From Providencia rettgeri (GTDB lineage: Bacteria > Pseudomonadota > Gammaproteobacteria > Enterobacterales > Enterobacteriaceae): a stretch of 64,000 nt of DNA. Shown here one piece after another: positions 1 through 8,895 of this stretch. Location of the stretch: positions 1,860,001 through 1,924,000 of the forward strand of contig NZ_CP059348.1 of NCBI RefSeq assembly GCF_013702265.1, written 5' to 3'. Below the pieces are notes generated by a model that worked only from the letters and a program-made list of their open reading frames with translations, did no database searches and was not told the origin of the DNA. The position numbers and the translations under genes were made by a program. How positions within the stretch are numbered: position 1 is the first letter of the stretch; every line of letters begins with the position of its first letter.

Positions 1-813
1 TTCTGATGATGCCGTTGGTATATCATGTAGCTCTGCGAGCTTCTCACCGAAAGGATCTAAAATAATCGTATCCACTGGTAAGTCACTGTCACCATGTCGA
101 TAAACTGAACGCTCGACAACATTTTTCAGTTCGCGAATATTACCTGGCCAAGAATAGCGCATCAGTGTTTGCTGGGCGTTGTCAGAAAACCCAGTGAAGT
201 AAGCTCGTTTAAGCTCACGTACCATGCCAATGGCAAAGTGCTCAGCCAATAACAGGATGTCAGGAACACGTTCACGTAATGGCGGCATACGGAGTACTTC
301 AAAGGCAATCCTGTCGAGTAGGTCAGCGCGAAACAGACCTTGGCGAGCCAATTCTGGAAGATTGGCGTTAGTGGCACAGACCAAACGAACGTCTACTTTC
401 AATGACTGACTTCCGCCCACACGCTCTAATTCGCCATATTCAATCACACGTAACAGTTTTTCTTGGACAGACATCGGCGCGGTTGCCAGTTCATCAAGGA
501 ATAACGTACCTTTATCAGCACGTTCAAAGCGGCCTTGATGACGTTTCTGCGCTCCCGTAAACGATCCTGCTTCATGTCCAAATAATTCAGAATCCAGCAA
601 GTTCTCATTGAGTCCGCTGCAATTTAAGGAGATAAAAGGCTCTTGCCAGCGGGGAGATAGATAGTGAAGACGATCCGCGATTAACTCTTTACCGGTTCCT
701 CGCTCGCCAATAACAAGGACAGGTTTATTTAGCTTGGCAAGTTCAGAAGCACGTTCTAGGACATCGAGGAAATTACTCGATACACCAAGAATAGTATTGT
801 TAGTCTCTTTCAT
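1..813 (-). CDS. pspF: PspF, sigma-54 activator of the phage-shock operon (3' end off the window)
   Basis: This is the AAA+ enhancer-binding protein that drives sigma-54 transcription of pspA and is held inactive by PspA. About 271 residues are visible from the ATG at 811-813. They carry a Walker A motif (GERGTGKE), the sigma-54 contact loop reading GSFTGA, a Walker B region (LFLDE) and the arginine-finger segment. The E. coli protein has about 325 residues, so the C-terminal helix-turn-helix lies outside the window. It has no N-terminal receiver domain, as expected for PspF. It is transcribed away from pspA, the standard psp arrangement. The loop has Ser where E. coli has Ala. Confidence 0.95.
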   Translation of the reverse strand, partial: MKETNNTILGVSSNFLDVLERASELAKLNKPVLVIGERGTGKELIADRLHYLSPRWQEPFISLNCSGLNENLLDSELFGHEAGSFTGAQKRHQGRFERADKGTLFLDELATAPMSVQEKLLRVIEYGELERVGGSQSLKVDVRLVCATNANLPELARQGLFRADLLDRIAFEVLRMPPLRERVPDILLLAEHFAIGMVRELKRAYFTGFSDNAQQTLMRYSWPGNIRELKNVVERSVYRHGDSDLPVDTIILDPFGEKLAELHDIPTASSE

Positions 814-934
814 GGTTATTTTTACCAAATTTTGGTTAATTTTACCTGTGATTAACTATAGTACAAATAACCATCGATAGATATCGAAATAATATTTTTG
901 TTATTTATTAGTTGGTTATGTCATTCTGAAAAAG

Positions 935-951
935 TTGGCACGCCAATTGCT
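935..951 (+). promoter_or_regulatory. sigma-54 promoter of pspA
   Basis: TTGGCACGCCAATTGCT fits the -24/-12 consensus TGGCAC-N5-TTGCW, with GG at 937-938 and GC at 949-950 exactly ten bases apart. It lies in the pspF-pspA divergent region, predicting a start near 962 and a leader of about 137 bases. PspF binding sites are expected in 814-920 but were not resolved. Confidence 0.9.
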
Positions 952-1098
952 ATCTTAAAGTTGTAAAAGATTTTGATTGAAATAATTATCGATTTAATAA
1001 TTTCAATTTTATATTCATGGAGCATCACGTATTGGTTGGACGCCAACATCGGGTTGAGGCTCTACAGAAAGATAACATCCATCAAGAGGATATAAATT

Positions 1099-1764
1099 AT
1101 GGGTATTTTTTCACGTTTTGCCGACATCATTAATGCCAACATCGCTTCACTGCTTGATAAAGCTGAAGATCCGCAGAAAATGATCCGCCTGATGATTCAG
1201 GAAATGGAAGACATGTTAGTGGAAATCCGCTCCACCTCAGCACGTACTCTAGCTGAGAAAAAAAGTTTAGAGCGCCGCGTCGAAATGGGCGAAAAACAAA
1301 TTGCAGAATGGCAAGAAAAAGCGGAACTGGCATTAATCAAAGATAAAGAAGATTTAGCTCGCGCAGCATTGATTGAAAAGCAAAAAGTCAGTGCCATGGT
1401 CGATACGCTAAAGCATGAACTGATTATTGTTGATGAAACACTGACTCGCTTAAAAGGCGAAATCACGGAATTAGAAAATAAACTGCAAGAAACGCGTGCA
1501 AAACAGCAATCAATGACCGTACGTTTAGAAGCTGCACAATCAAGCCGTAATGTTCGTCGCCAGTTAGACAGTGGTAAACTGGATGAAGCAATGGCGCGTT
1601 TTGAACAGTTCGAACGTCGCATTGACCATATGGAAGGCGAAGCGCAAAGCTACGGTATTGGTAAACAACGCTCTTTAGAACAGCAATTTGCTGAGTTAAA
1701 AGCAGATGACGAAATTAGTGCACAGTTAGCCGCGCTTAAAGCTAAAATCAATAAAGACGAATAA
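1099..1764 (+). CDS. pspA: Phage shock protein A
   Basis: PspA/IM30 (ESCRT-III-like) protein of 221 residues, near the usual 222. It binds PspF to silence the regulon, and under envelope stress it assembles on the inner membrane and limits proton leakage. The N-terminus [15 protein letters not shown] is the amphipathic membrane helix, and residues about 25-190 are a long charged coiled coil. It is the first gene of the sigma-54 operon, with AAGAGGAT upstream of the ATG. No irregularity was seen. Confidence 0.97.
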   Translation: MGIFSRFADIINANIASLLDKAEDPQKMIRLMIQEMEDMLVEIRSTSARTLAEKKSLERRVEMGEKQIAEWQEKAELALIKDKEDLARAALIEKQKVSAMVDTLKHELIIVDETLTRLKGEITELENKLQETRAKQQSMTVRLEAAQSSRNVRRQLDSGKLDEAMARFEQFERRIDHMEGEAQSYGIGKQRSLEQQFAELKADDEISAQLAALKAKINKDE

Positions 1765-1778
1765 TATTCAACACGCAA

Positions 1779-1800
1779 GGCGCAGTGATTTCATTGCGCC
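1779..1800 (+). other. stem-loop between pspA and pspB
   Basis: GGCGCA (1779-1784) pairs with TGCGCC (1795-1800), with further partial pairing in the loop. No T-run follows, so it is more likely an mRNA-processing or stabilising hairpin setting PspA above PspB/PspC than a terminator. Inference only. Confidence 0.5.
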
Positions 1801-1838
1801 AGTGCGCTAGGCTAAATAACCATAAATAAGGAAATGTG

Positions 1839-2069
1839 ATGGGCTACGTTTTACTGTCTCTCGTATTAATCATCTTTGTCATTTTTGTTCTGCCGATTTG
1901 GTTGTGGCTCCATTATGGTAAGAAGAACAATGGGCAGGGAAGTCAGCTTACTGAAAATGAAGTACAACGTTTGATGCAATTGGCAGAGCAGTCATCGCGT
2001 ATGCAGCAACGTATCAAAACACTGGAAGATATTTTAGATGCCGAGCACCCAAATTGGAGGCAAAAATAA
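1839..2069 (+). CDS. pspB: Phage shock protein B
   Basis: Small inner-membrane protein of 76 residues that, with PspC, senses envelope stress and draws PspA away from PspF. An N-terminal membrane helix (residues 2-25) is followed by a charged cytoplasmic tail with a predicted coiled coil. The ATG at 1839 is preferred over the GTG just upstream because AAGGA at 1828-1832 is then spaced six bases away. Its stop overlaps the pspC start (TAATG). Confidence 0.95.
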   Translation: MGYVLLSLVLIIFVIFVLPIWLWLHYGKKNNGQGSQLTENEVQRLMQLAEQSSRMQQRIKTLEDILDAEHPNWRQK

Positions 2070-2425
2070 TGACTAATTTTCGCAACCGCAAGTTATATCG
2101 CTTAACGGATAAACGTGTTTTTGGTGGTGTTTGTTCCGGTCTCGCTGAATATTTAGAGTTACCGGTTGCTTTGGTCAGAGCATTGGCTGTACTTGCCCTG
2201 TTTATGAGTTTTGGATTGACCTTGATTGTCTATGTGGTGATGTGTTTCTTTGTGGAAGCTGCGCCAAGCGGTTACCGAAGCGAGCAGGATATCGGACCAG
2301 AAGTGACGACACTATTAAACCAAATTGATGCTCAGCTACAAGCTGGGGAAATGAAACTGCGCCAAATGGAGCGCTATGTCACCTCGGACACTTATACCGT
2401 TAACAGCAAGTTTCGTCATCTATAA
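2069..2425 (+). CDS. pspC: Phage shock protein C
   Basis: 118-residue PspC-domain membrane protein and stress-sensing partner of PspB. The N-terminal cytoplasmic segment has the family signature (VFGGVCSGLAEYL), followed by a membrane region at about residues 38-65 and a helical tail. The ATG at 2069 overlaps the pspB stop by one base, with GGAGG at 2056-2060 as ribosome site; an upstream in-frame TTG is less likely. No pspD follows. Confidence 0.95.
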   Translation: MTNFRNRKLYRLTDKRVFGGVCSGLAEYLELPVALVRALAVLALFMSFGLTLIVYVVMCFFVEAAPSGYRSEQDIGPEVTTLLNQIDAQLQAGEMKLRQMERYVTSDTYTVNSKFRHL

Positions 2426-2451
2426 CAACTGATTTGCACCATCACATAAAT

Positions 2452-2491
2452 GGGAATAGAGTTTAATGACTGTATTCCCTTTATATTTTTA
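2452..2491 (+). terminator. Rho-independent terminator after pspABC
   Basis: GGGAATA (2452-2458) pairs with TATTCCC (2473-2479) and is followed by a T-rich run. It separates pspABC from ycjX, which may therefore be expressed by readthrough or from its own promoter. Confidence 0.65.
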
Positions 2492-2517
2492 TTGGGAGAG
2501 CGAGAACTAGGAGCATT

Positions 2518-3915
2518 ATGAAACGGCTACAAAATGAATTAACTGACTTAATGAACCGTAGCGTTGACCGCCATGTAAGGCTTGCTGTCACTGGATTAAG
2601 TCGCAGTGGAAAAACCGCATTCATCACTTCTCTCGTTAACCAACTTCTTAACACCACCACGGGGGCGCGTCTTCCGCTATTTTCAGCAGCGAGAGATAAA
2701 CGAATTTTAGGGGTAAAACGTATTCCACAGCGCGATATGTCAATCCCACGCTTTGCTTATGACGAGGGAATTGCATCGCTTTATGGCGATCCGCCGCAAT
2801 GGCCGACGCCTACCCGTGGAGTGAGCGAAATTCGCTTGAAAATTCATTACCGTTCAAATGATTCGTTTGTTCGCCATTTTGTCGATAACTCCTCCCTGTA
2901 CTTAGAAATTGTCGATTACCCGGGGGAGTGGCTACTGGATTTACCGATGCTAGATCTGAACTATTTAACCTGGTCTAGCCAAATGAAAGTGCTACTTAAA
3001 GGTAAGCGTGGGGAGCTCGCTAATGAATGGCTACAGCTTTGCCAAAAATGTGACCCATTAGCCCCCGTTGATGAAAATCTATTGGCTGAAATTTCCAATG
3101 CTTACACCGCATATCTGCATGAATGTAAGCAACAAGGACAGCACTTTATTCAACCTGGTAGATTTGTTTTACCCGGAGAGTTAGCGGGAGCGCCTGCATT
3201 ACAATTCTTTCCATGGCCAAACATCGAAAAACAGGGTGAAAAACAGTTAACGCAAGCGGATAAAAACACCAATATCGGCGCATTACAGCGTCGCTATCAA
3301 TACTATTGTGACCATGTGGTGAAAGGGTTTTATAAGGATCATTTCCAGCGTTTTGATCGACAAATTGTGCTGGTGGACTGTTTACAGCCTTTAAATAGCG
3401 GCGCAGATGCCTTCAACGATATGCGAATGGCGCTCACTCAGTTAATGCGAAGCTTTCATTATGGAAAACGCACATTGCTCAGACGCATGTTTTCACCATG
3501 CATTGATAAGCTACTCTTTGCCGCCAGTAAATCGGATCATGTAACGCCAGACCAACATGCAAATTTGGTCTCGTTATTGCAGCAATTAGTCCAAGATGCT
3601 TGGCAAAATGCGGCATTTGAAGGGATCAGCATGGACTGTGTGGGGCTGGCTTCTATTCAAGCAACCGAAAGCGGCATTGTGGACTACAAGGGGGAAAAAT
3701 TACCGGCTTTAAAAGGTGAACGACTCAGCGATGGGCAACCCTTAACGTTCTATCCCGGTGATGTCCCAAAACGCTTGCCTAATGAACAGTTTTGGCAGCA
3801 GCAAGGCTTTCAATTTGAAAATTTTCGCCCTCGGCCAACGCCGTTAGATCAACCGTTGCCACATATTCGCATGGACAGTGCTCTGGAATTTTTGTTAGGA
3901 GATAAACTGAAATGA
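2518..3915 (+). CDS. ycjX: YcjX, P-loop GTPase-like protein of the psp neighbourhood
   Basis: 465-residue protein of the YcjX/DUF463 family, with a GTPase-like nucleotide-binding fold. The P-loop GLSRSGKT sits at about residues 25-32, followed by a DxPGEW-type segment ([12 protein letters not shown]) where the switch region is expected. It belongs to the psp regulon in several enterobacteria; its biochemical role is not established. AGGAG precedes the ATG. Its end overlaps ycjF by four bases (ATGA), suggesting translational coupling. Confidence 0.93.
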   Translation: MKRLQNELTDLMNRSVDRHVRLAVTGLSRSGKTAFITSLVNQLLNTTTGARLPLFSAARDKRILGVKRIPQRDMSIPRFAYDEGIASLYGDPPQWPTPTRGVSEIRLKIHYRSNDSFVRHFVDNSSLYLEIVDYPGEWLLDLPMLDLNYLTWSSQMKVLLKGKRGELANEWLQLCQKCDPLAPVDENLLAEISNAYTAYLHECKQQGQHFIQPGRFVLPGELAGAPALQFFPWPNIEKQGEKQLTQADKNTNIGALQRRYQYYCDHVVKGFYKDHFQRFDRQIVLVDCLQPLNSGADAFNDMRMALTQLMRSFHYGKRTLLRRMFSPCIDKLLFAASKSDHVTPDQHANLVSLLQQLVQDAWQNAAFEGISMDCVGLASIQATESGIVDYKGEKLPALKGERLSDGQPLTFYPGDVPKRLPNEQFWQQQGFQFENFRPRPTPLDQPLPHIRMDSALEFLLGDKLK

Positions 3916-4967
3916 GTGAACCTCTAAAACAGCGCGTGGACTTTGCCGATAAAGCCGATAAGCCGGCCATGGAGCCATTAAAACAAGCGCAAACTTTTGA
4001 TGAAAAAGCGTTTGAAAAATTTGTACCGGTCGATATACAAGAAGAACAAGATAGCCAAGATGGCGAAGTTGAAAGTCTCATCAATGAAGCCTTAAAACCT
4101 AAACGCAGTTTCTGGCGCAAGCTAGTCGGTGCGGCGGCAGGTATTTTTGGGGTGAGTGTAGTCGCTCAATTAGGACTTTGGATCCATCAATCATGGATAA
4201 CTCAAGACTGGACCGCGTTAGGCACCGCAGCGGCGGGGGGCTTAATTGTGGTCGCTGGTGTGGGTTCAGTCATCGGCGAATGGCGTCGTTTGTATCGGCT
4301 CAGAGAACGTGCAGAGGAGCGTGATTTTGCACGTGAATTACTTCATAGCCACGGCATGGGGCAGGGTAAAGCATTCTGTGAAAAGCTCGCCAAACAGTCT
4401 GCATTACCGATGCAACACCCTGCAATTCAAAGCTGGCAAGCCACGGTTCACGATTCACATAATGACCGCGAGGTTATTGAACTTTATAGCAAATTAGTGC
4501 AACCGATTTTGGATGAGCAAGCACGTAAAGAGATCAGCCGTTCGTCGGCAGAGTCGGCCTTGATGATAGCGGTTAGTCCATTGGCAATTGTCGATATGGC
4601 ATTTATTGCGTGGCGAAACATTCGTTTAATCAACCGTATTGCCGCCATTTATGGTATTGAGCTGGGCTACTATAGTCGGATCCGCTTATTCCGTATGGTA
4701 CTGATTAATATTGCATTTGCAGGGGCTTCTGAGCTTATTCGCGAGGTCGGAATGGATTGGCTATCGCAGGATATTACCGCACGGTTATCGACACGTGCTG
4801 CGCAAGGAATTGGTGCAGGTCTTCTGACCGCTCGATTAGGTATTAAGGCGATGGAGTTATGCCGTCCATTACCTTGGATCGAAGACAAACCGAAATTAGG
4901 TGATTTTCGCCGTCAATTAATTGGCCAACTGAAAAATGCCATTCCCTCAAAAAAAGAGAATCCATAA
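3912..4967 (+). CDS. ycjF: YcjF, DUF697 inner-membrane protein
   Basis: 351-residue inner-membrane protein of the YcjF family. A hydrophilic N-terminus precedes two hydrophobic segments (about residues 68-92 and 98-120) and a C-terminal DUF697 domain with further hydrophobic helices. It is translationally coupled to ycjX and co-occurs with it as part of the psp response. The molecular function is unknown. Length agrees with E. coli (353). Confidence 0.92.
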   Translation: MSEPLKQRVDFADKADKPAMEPLKQAQTFDEKAFEKFVPVDIQEEQDSQDGEVESLINEALKPKRSFWRKLVGAAAGIFGVSVVAQLGLWIHQSWITQDWTALGTAAAGGLIVVAGVGSVIGEWRRLYRLRERAEERDFARELLHSHGMGQGKAFCEKLAKQSALPMQHPAIQSWQATVHDSHNDREVIELYSKLVQPILDEQARKEISRSSAESALMIAVSPLAIVDMAFIAWRNIRLINRIAAIYGIELGYYSRIRLFRMVLINIAFAGASELIREVGMDWLSQDITARLSTRAAQGIGAGLLTARLGIKAMELCRPLPWIEDKPKLGDFRRQLIGQLKNAIPSKKENP

Positions 4968-4980
4968 GCTGTAAATTTTG

Positions 4981-5022
4981 CTGGCAGGATGAGTTGACAG
5001 TTTTAATTATCCTGCCAGTTAT
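4981..5022 (+). terminator. terminator hairpin after ycjF
   Basis: Perfect ten-base inverted repeat CTGGCAGGAT / ATCCTGCCAG (4981-4990 and 5009-5018) just after the ycjF stop. The T-run is poor, so it could also be an mRNA-end hairpin. Confidence 0.5.
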
Positions 5023-5198
5023 GCCTAAAAGGGCAATTCCCTGTCGAATTAATCCACAATCCTCGAGTTAAAGAAAGAAATGCTGCTGATATTTATTAGA
5101 AACTAGACGAGTGTCAACAATATGTGACACGGCTCTGTATTACTGGCCTGTTTAACGCTAAAATATTAGCAATTATGTTCTCTACAAAAGGTTTCATC

Positions 5199-6764
5199 AT
5201 GCGCCTCGAAGTGACCTGCCAAGACCGAATCGGTTTAACGCGTGAATTACTTGATCTTTTAGTCCTACAAAACATTGACTTAAAAGGCATTGAAATTTCA
5301 GCTCAACGTCGAATTTACCTGAATTTTGCACCGGTAGATTTTCAGGTTTTCAGTACGTTAATGGCAGAGATCCGCCGTATAAACGGGGTAATTGATGTTC
5401 GCCGCATCTATTTTATGCCTTCCGAACGTGAGCATAAAGCGGTGTGGGCTTTACTGAATTCGTTCCCTGAGCCAGTTTTATCCATTGATAATAAACTGAA
5501 TATTGAGCTGGTTAACCCAATGAGTTTGCAACTTTTTGGGGTTGATGAAACGAAAATCAAACAAAAATCCTTCTCCCAGTTAATCCCTAACCATGGTTTA
5601 CATCGTTGGTTTGAACGTGAGTCTCCAGAACCATACACTGAACGAATTTCGGTCAAAGGCAGTGACTATTTAATGCAGGTTACGCCAATTATTCTCGCCG
5701 ATGAAGATGGAAAATCTCACTGCACAGGGGCGGTGATCTTACTCAAATCCGTGGCAATTCTTGAAAATCAACGTAAGCAAGTAGCTGAAGTTGATATTGA
5801 AAATCGTGGATTTAGCCAGATTGTGGCGGTCAGTCCTGCGATGATCCAAGTCGTTGAACGTGCTAAACGTGTTGCTATGCTGGATGAGCCGTTATTGCTT
5901 GTCGGGGAAACCGGAACGGGTAAAGATATTCTGGCAAAAGCCTGCCATTTACACAGTGCTCGTGGTAATGCGCCATTTTTAGGATTGAACTGTGCTTCTA
6001 TGCCTGATGATGTCGTTGAAAGTGAATTATTTGGTTATGCAGCAGGGGCTTATCCAAATGCGATTGAAGGGAAAAAAGGCTTTTTTGAGCAAGCGAATGG
6101 CGGTACTGTCTTACTGGATGAAATTGCTGAAATGTCCCCTCAAATGCAAATTAAACTATTACGTTTTCTGAATGATGGAACTTTCAGACGTGTTGGCGAA
6201 GAACATGAAGTCAAAGTCAATGTACGGGTGATTTGTGCGACACAGAAGAACCTACCTGAGCTAGTGGAACAGAAAAAATTCCGTGAAGATCTCTATTACC
6301 GCTTGAATGTTATAACGCTCACGATCCCTCCATTAAGAGAGCGTAGCGAAGACATTAAACCGCTCACGAAAGTCTTTGTGTCTAATTTTGCCAAAGAATT
6401 GAACATTGATGAGCCAAAAATCTCACCAGCATTAATTGAATCACTCAGCTCTTATTATTGGCCGGGTAATGTTAGACAATTACGCAATGCGTTATATCAG
6501 GGACTATCTCAATTTAATGGCAATATTTTGGATGTTGATGATATCCAACTTCCTGATGCAGTTAACGCGCCTGCGATTGCTTTAGATACATTAAATGGGT
6601 CACTGGATGAAATAACCAAACGCTATGAAGCCTCGGTGTTGGCGAGGTTATATCGTGATTATCCGAGTACGCGTAAATTGGCTAAACGTTTAGATATTTC
6701 TCATACCGCTATTGCGAACAAATTGCGAGAATACGGGCTCAGTACCAAGAAAGAGCAAGATTAA
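5199..6764 (+). CDS. tyrR: TyrR, aromatic amino-acid regulator
   Basis: 521-residue regulator of aromatic amino-acid biosynthesis and transport. It has an N-terminal ACT domain (residues 1-75), a PAS domain (about 80-190), an AAA+ domain with GETGTGKD as Walker A, and a C-terminal helix-turn-helix (SHTAIANKLREYGL). The ATG at 5199 gives MRLEVTCQDRIG, matching the E. coli start MRLEVFCEDRLG; in-frame upstream starts are rejected. Unlike E. coli TyrR as I recall it, the segment between ELFG and EGKKGFFEQ keeps an extra AAGAYPNAI, resembling a degenerate GAFTGA loop. Confidence 0.96.
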   Translation: MRLEVTCQDRIGLTRELLDLLVLQNIDLKGIEISAQRRIYLNFAPVDFQVFSTLMAEIRRINGVIDVRRIYFMPSEREHKAVWALLNSFPEPVLSIDNKLNIELVNPMSLQLFGVDETKIKQKSFSQLIPNHGLHRWFERESPEPYTERISVKGSDYLMQVTPIILADEDGKSHCTGAVILLKSVAILENQRKQVAEVDIENRGFSQIVAVSPAMIQVVERAKRVAMLDEPLLLVGETGTGKDILAKACHLHSARGNAPFLGLNCASMPDDVVESELFGYAAGAYPNAIEGKKGFFEQANGGTVLLDEIAEMSPQMQIKLLRFLNDGTFRRVGEEHEVKVNVRVICATQKNLPELVEQKKFREDLYYRLNVITLTIPPLRERSEDIKPLTKVFVSNFAKELNIDEPKISPALIESLSSYYWPGNVRQLRNALYQGLSQFNGNILDVDDIQLPDAVNAPAIALDTLNGSLDEITKRYEASVLARLYRDYPSTRKLAKRLDISHTAIANKLREYGLSTKKEQD

Positions 6765-6765
6765 C

Positions 6766-7197
6766 ATGATAAAAAAGCTGTTTAAATTGTGTCTACTTAG
6801 CGTATTAATGAGTGTGAGTATTAGCGCTGTTGCACAAGAAAAACCAAATAATAAGTTGATTGATAAACTCTGTAAAAATGCAGAGCAATCCATGGAAGAC
6901 GTGTATGAAAATGGCGCGCTGACTCAGTGTCATTTCCCTAATAGTTCGCTACTAAGCGCTTATCAAGAATATCGTAATCTGCTTGGTGATGATAAAAAGT
7001 TTTTAGAGGCTAAGTTAGAACCTAACAAAAACAAAGAAGTGATTTGCTCGGATGATAACTGTCAGTCGATTATTTATCGATGGAGTGGCGACAAAAAATT
7101 AGAAATTGAGCAAAGTTTTCCGGGGGGAGAAACTTACCTCCAATTTATTCAAGATAATAAAGAGACTTCGCTCGAAATAAGATATTTCCCTGACTAA
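6766..7197 (+). CDS. small secreted protein, function unknown
   Basis: 143 residues from the ATG at 6766, one base after the tyrR stop. MIKKLFKLCLLSVLMSVSISAVAQE is a clear Sec signal peptide, cut after AVA or AQ. The mature part is hydrophilic with four Cys (contexts LCKN, TQCHF, VICS and DNCQS), suggesting two disulphides in the periplasm. The family was not recognised. It may be cotranscribed with tyrR. The signal peptide and consistent frame make it a likely real gene. Confidence 0.75.
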   Translation: MIKKLFKLCLLSVLMSVSISAVAQEKPNNKLIDKLCKNAEQSMEDVYENGALTQCHFPNSSLLSAYQEYRNLLGDDKKFLEAKLEPNKNKEVICSDDNCQSIIYRWSGDKKLEIEQSFPGGETYLQFIQDNKETSLEIRYFPD

Positions 7198-7236
7198 CGC
7201 CCATTCAGTCACTATCAATAAAACAAGCCACATAAA

Positions 7237-7281
7237 TAAGCTCACTTATTCCAAATCAGTTAAAAGAATGGAGTGAGCTTA
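7237..7281. repeat. ten-base inverted repeat
   Basis: TAAGCTCACT (7237-7246) and AGTGAGCTTA (7272-7281) are perfect inverted copies separated by 25 bases, downstream of the secreted-protein gene. There is no T-run, so it is a weak terminator or a regulatory palindrome. Confidence 0.4.
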
Positions 7282-7470
7282 CTCGATTAAACTAAATTTA
7301 CATATTTTTCATCGTAAAACGACGTCCTGATCATTGCGGGTTGGTTGTTTTTTCTGCTATAAAAATGGTGAGCAAAGCTTTAATTTTTAAATTAACGATA
7401 AAAAAATGCTTAAGTCGTGCATTGATTATTAATATTAGCAACGCGGGTTTTATACCTTTAAGGAGTTGCA

Positions 7471-7845
7471 ATGGAACAATTTACGATTAATTTTATTGTC
7501 AATTTCAAGCTACGTGAATATATGTCTAAATGTCACTATCAAGGTGATATGTTTGAATCCGCGAATACCGCCGCAGAACTTTATTTAATGAATAAGGCAG
7601 CGGCCAATTATTTAGCGAAAAAAAATCGTTTTACGTGGGATGCGTTAGTCAAAAATGGCGTTAAACCACGGGATTTGATTATTGATATTCTTACGTCTTG
7701 TTGCCCTGTGACCCAAGAGCAGGCTCAACGGGTATTAAGTACGTTGTCGCACTCGTTAGTGAGTATGATGAAGGAAAATATAATTTTTACGAATGTGGTC
7801 AACGCGAAAAATCACAAACCACTATTTTGGGCTTATGTTGATTAA
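7471..7845 (+). CDS. hypothetical protein, 124 aa
   Basis: A 124-residue soluble protein with no signal peptide or membrane segment, preceded by AAGGAG six bases upstream. It is rich in predicted helix, with the segment VKPRDLIIDILTSCCPVTQEQ central. The family was not recognised. It stands alone between tyrR and tpx; a hairpin shared with tpx closes it. Strong ribosome site and ordinary codon use argue for a real gene. Confidence 0.7.
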   Translation: MEQFTINFIVNFKLREYMSKCHYQGDMFESANTAAELYLMNKAAANYLAKKNRFTWDALVKNGVKPRDLIIDILTSCCPVTQEQAQRVLSTLSHSLVSMMKENIIFTNVVNAKNHKPLFWAYVD

Positions 7846-7878
7846 AAACATGATTGATAACCCCTCAACCCCTATCAA

Positions 7879-7920
7879 ATGAAGCCACAATCACCGAAAG
7901 CATCGGCGATTGTGGTTCAT
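7879..7920. terminator. bidirectional terminator hairpin
   Basis: Long inverted repeat with arms GCCACAATC (7883-7891) and GATTGTGGT (7908-7916), extended by an inner CCGA/TCGG stem. It lies between the convergent 124-aa gene and tpx and probably ends both transcripts. Confidence 0.6.
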
Positions 7921-7932
7921 CATAATTTAAGA

Positions 7933-8433
7933 TTATTTCAGGCTATTTAGCGCATTATCATAATCAGGTTCTTCAGTAATTTCAGGCACTAATTGGCTGT
8001 AAATCACTTTGTCGTTCTCATCTAATACAACGACAGAACGAGCCGTTAAACCTTTTAATGGACCAGTGGTCATTTCAACGCCGTAATCTTGGGCAAAATC
8101 ACTACGGAATGAAGATAATGTCACCACATTGTCTAAGCCTTCTGCACCACAAAAACGTGCTTGAGCAAAAGGTAAGTCAGCAGAGATACATAACACAACA
8201 GTGTTGTCTAAACCGTTGGCTAATTGATTGAATTTACGCACAGAAGCGGCGCAAACACCGGTATCTACACTTGGGAAAATATTCAGAACTTTGCGCTTAC
8301 CTTGGTAAGTTTCTAAGGTTGCTTCACTTAAATCTTTAGCGACTAAAGTGAAAGGTTTAGCTTGTGAGCCCGCCTGTAAAAAAGTACCTGCAAGTGAAAT
8401 GCTATTGCCTTTGAGTTTTACTGTCTGTGACAT
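7933..8433 (-). CDS. tpx: Thiol peroxidase
   Basis: 166-residue atypical 2-Cys peroxiredoxin that reduces lipid and hydrogen peroxides using thioredoxin. The peroxidatic Cys61 sits in [17 protein letters not shown] and the resolving Cys95 in ARFCGAEGL, the same positions as in E. coli Tpx. Length matches the family. It is monocistronic and has kept its position near tyrR and mppA, as in E. coli. Confidence 0.97.
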   Translation of the reverse strand: MSQTVKLKGNSISLAGTFLQAGSQAKPFTLVAKDLSEATLETYQGKRKVLNIFPSVDTGVCAASVRKFNQLANGLDNTVVLCISADLPFAQARFCGAEGLDNVVTLSSFRSDFAQDYGVEMTTGPLKGLTARSVVVLDENDKVIYSQLVPEITEEPDYDNALNSLK

Positions 8434-8895
8434 TCGTTTTTCTCCCGTTTTATAGATTGAGTTACAGAAGATGAAAATATCAAATAATTTTTAAAATCAA
8501 ATTATTACGTAATTTCACATTCCTAACTTTCTGTTTTTAAATCCTATTATTGACCGAATTGCATTGTTGCCTTCTCGGCGTGATAAGTAAGAAGGTTACG
8601 CTGCATTATACAAGTAATAAGCCCTATTAAGAGTTTATGTTTTTTATTATGTATCATCCTAAAATACCATATTCAACGCGATAAAAAGAGCGCTTTGTGC
8701 CGTGTTTTACTTGTTATATGATGAAGCGAAAGCTAATTTTAAACTGACAATCAAGTCAATGAGTTATTCGCCTATCACGGCTAATACCTTGGCATGTCAA
8801 ATATCAATTTAGCAGTTTGTAATGGGTTAATTCATCAAAGCTTAGCGAATAACGCTGAGTAATCCTCTTTTTGATTAATAGATAGAAATAATAAT
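8434..8895. other. 462-bp intergenic region
   Basis: This AT-rich stretch holds the divergent promoters of tpx and mppA. No convincing reading frame, RNA or repeat was seen; only very short frames occur. Confidence 0.5.

Noticed and set aside
4246-4497. 83-codon frame inside ycjF
   Set aside because: Out-of-frame shadow within a conserved gene, with no independent support.
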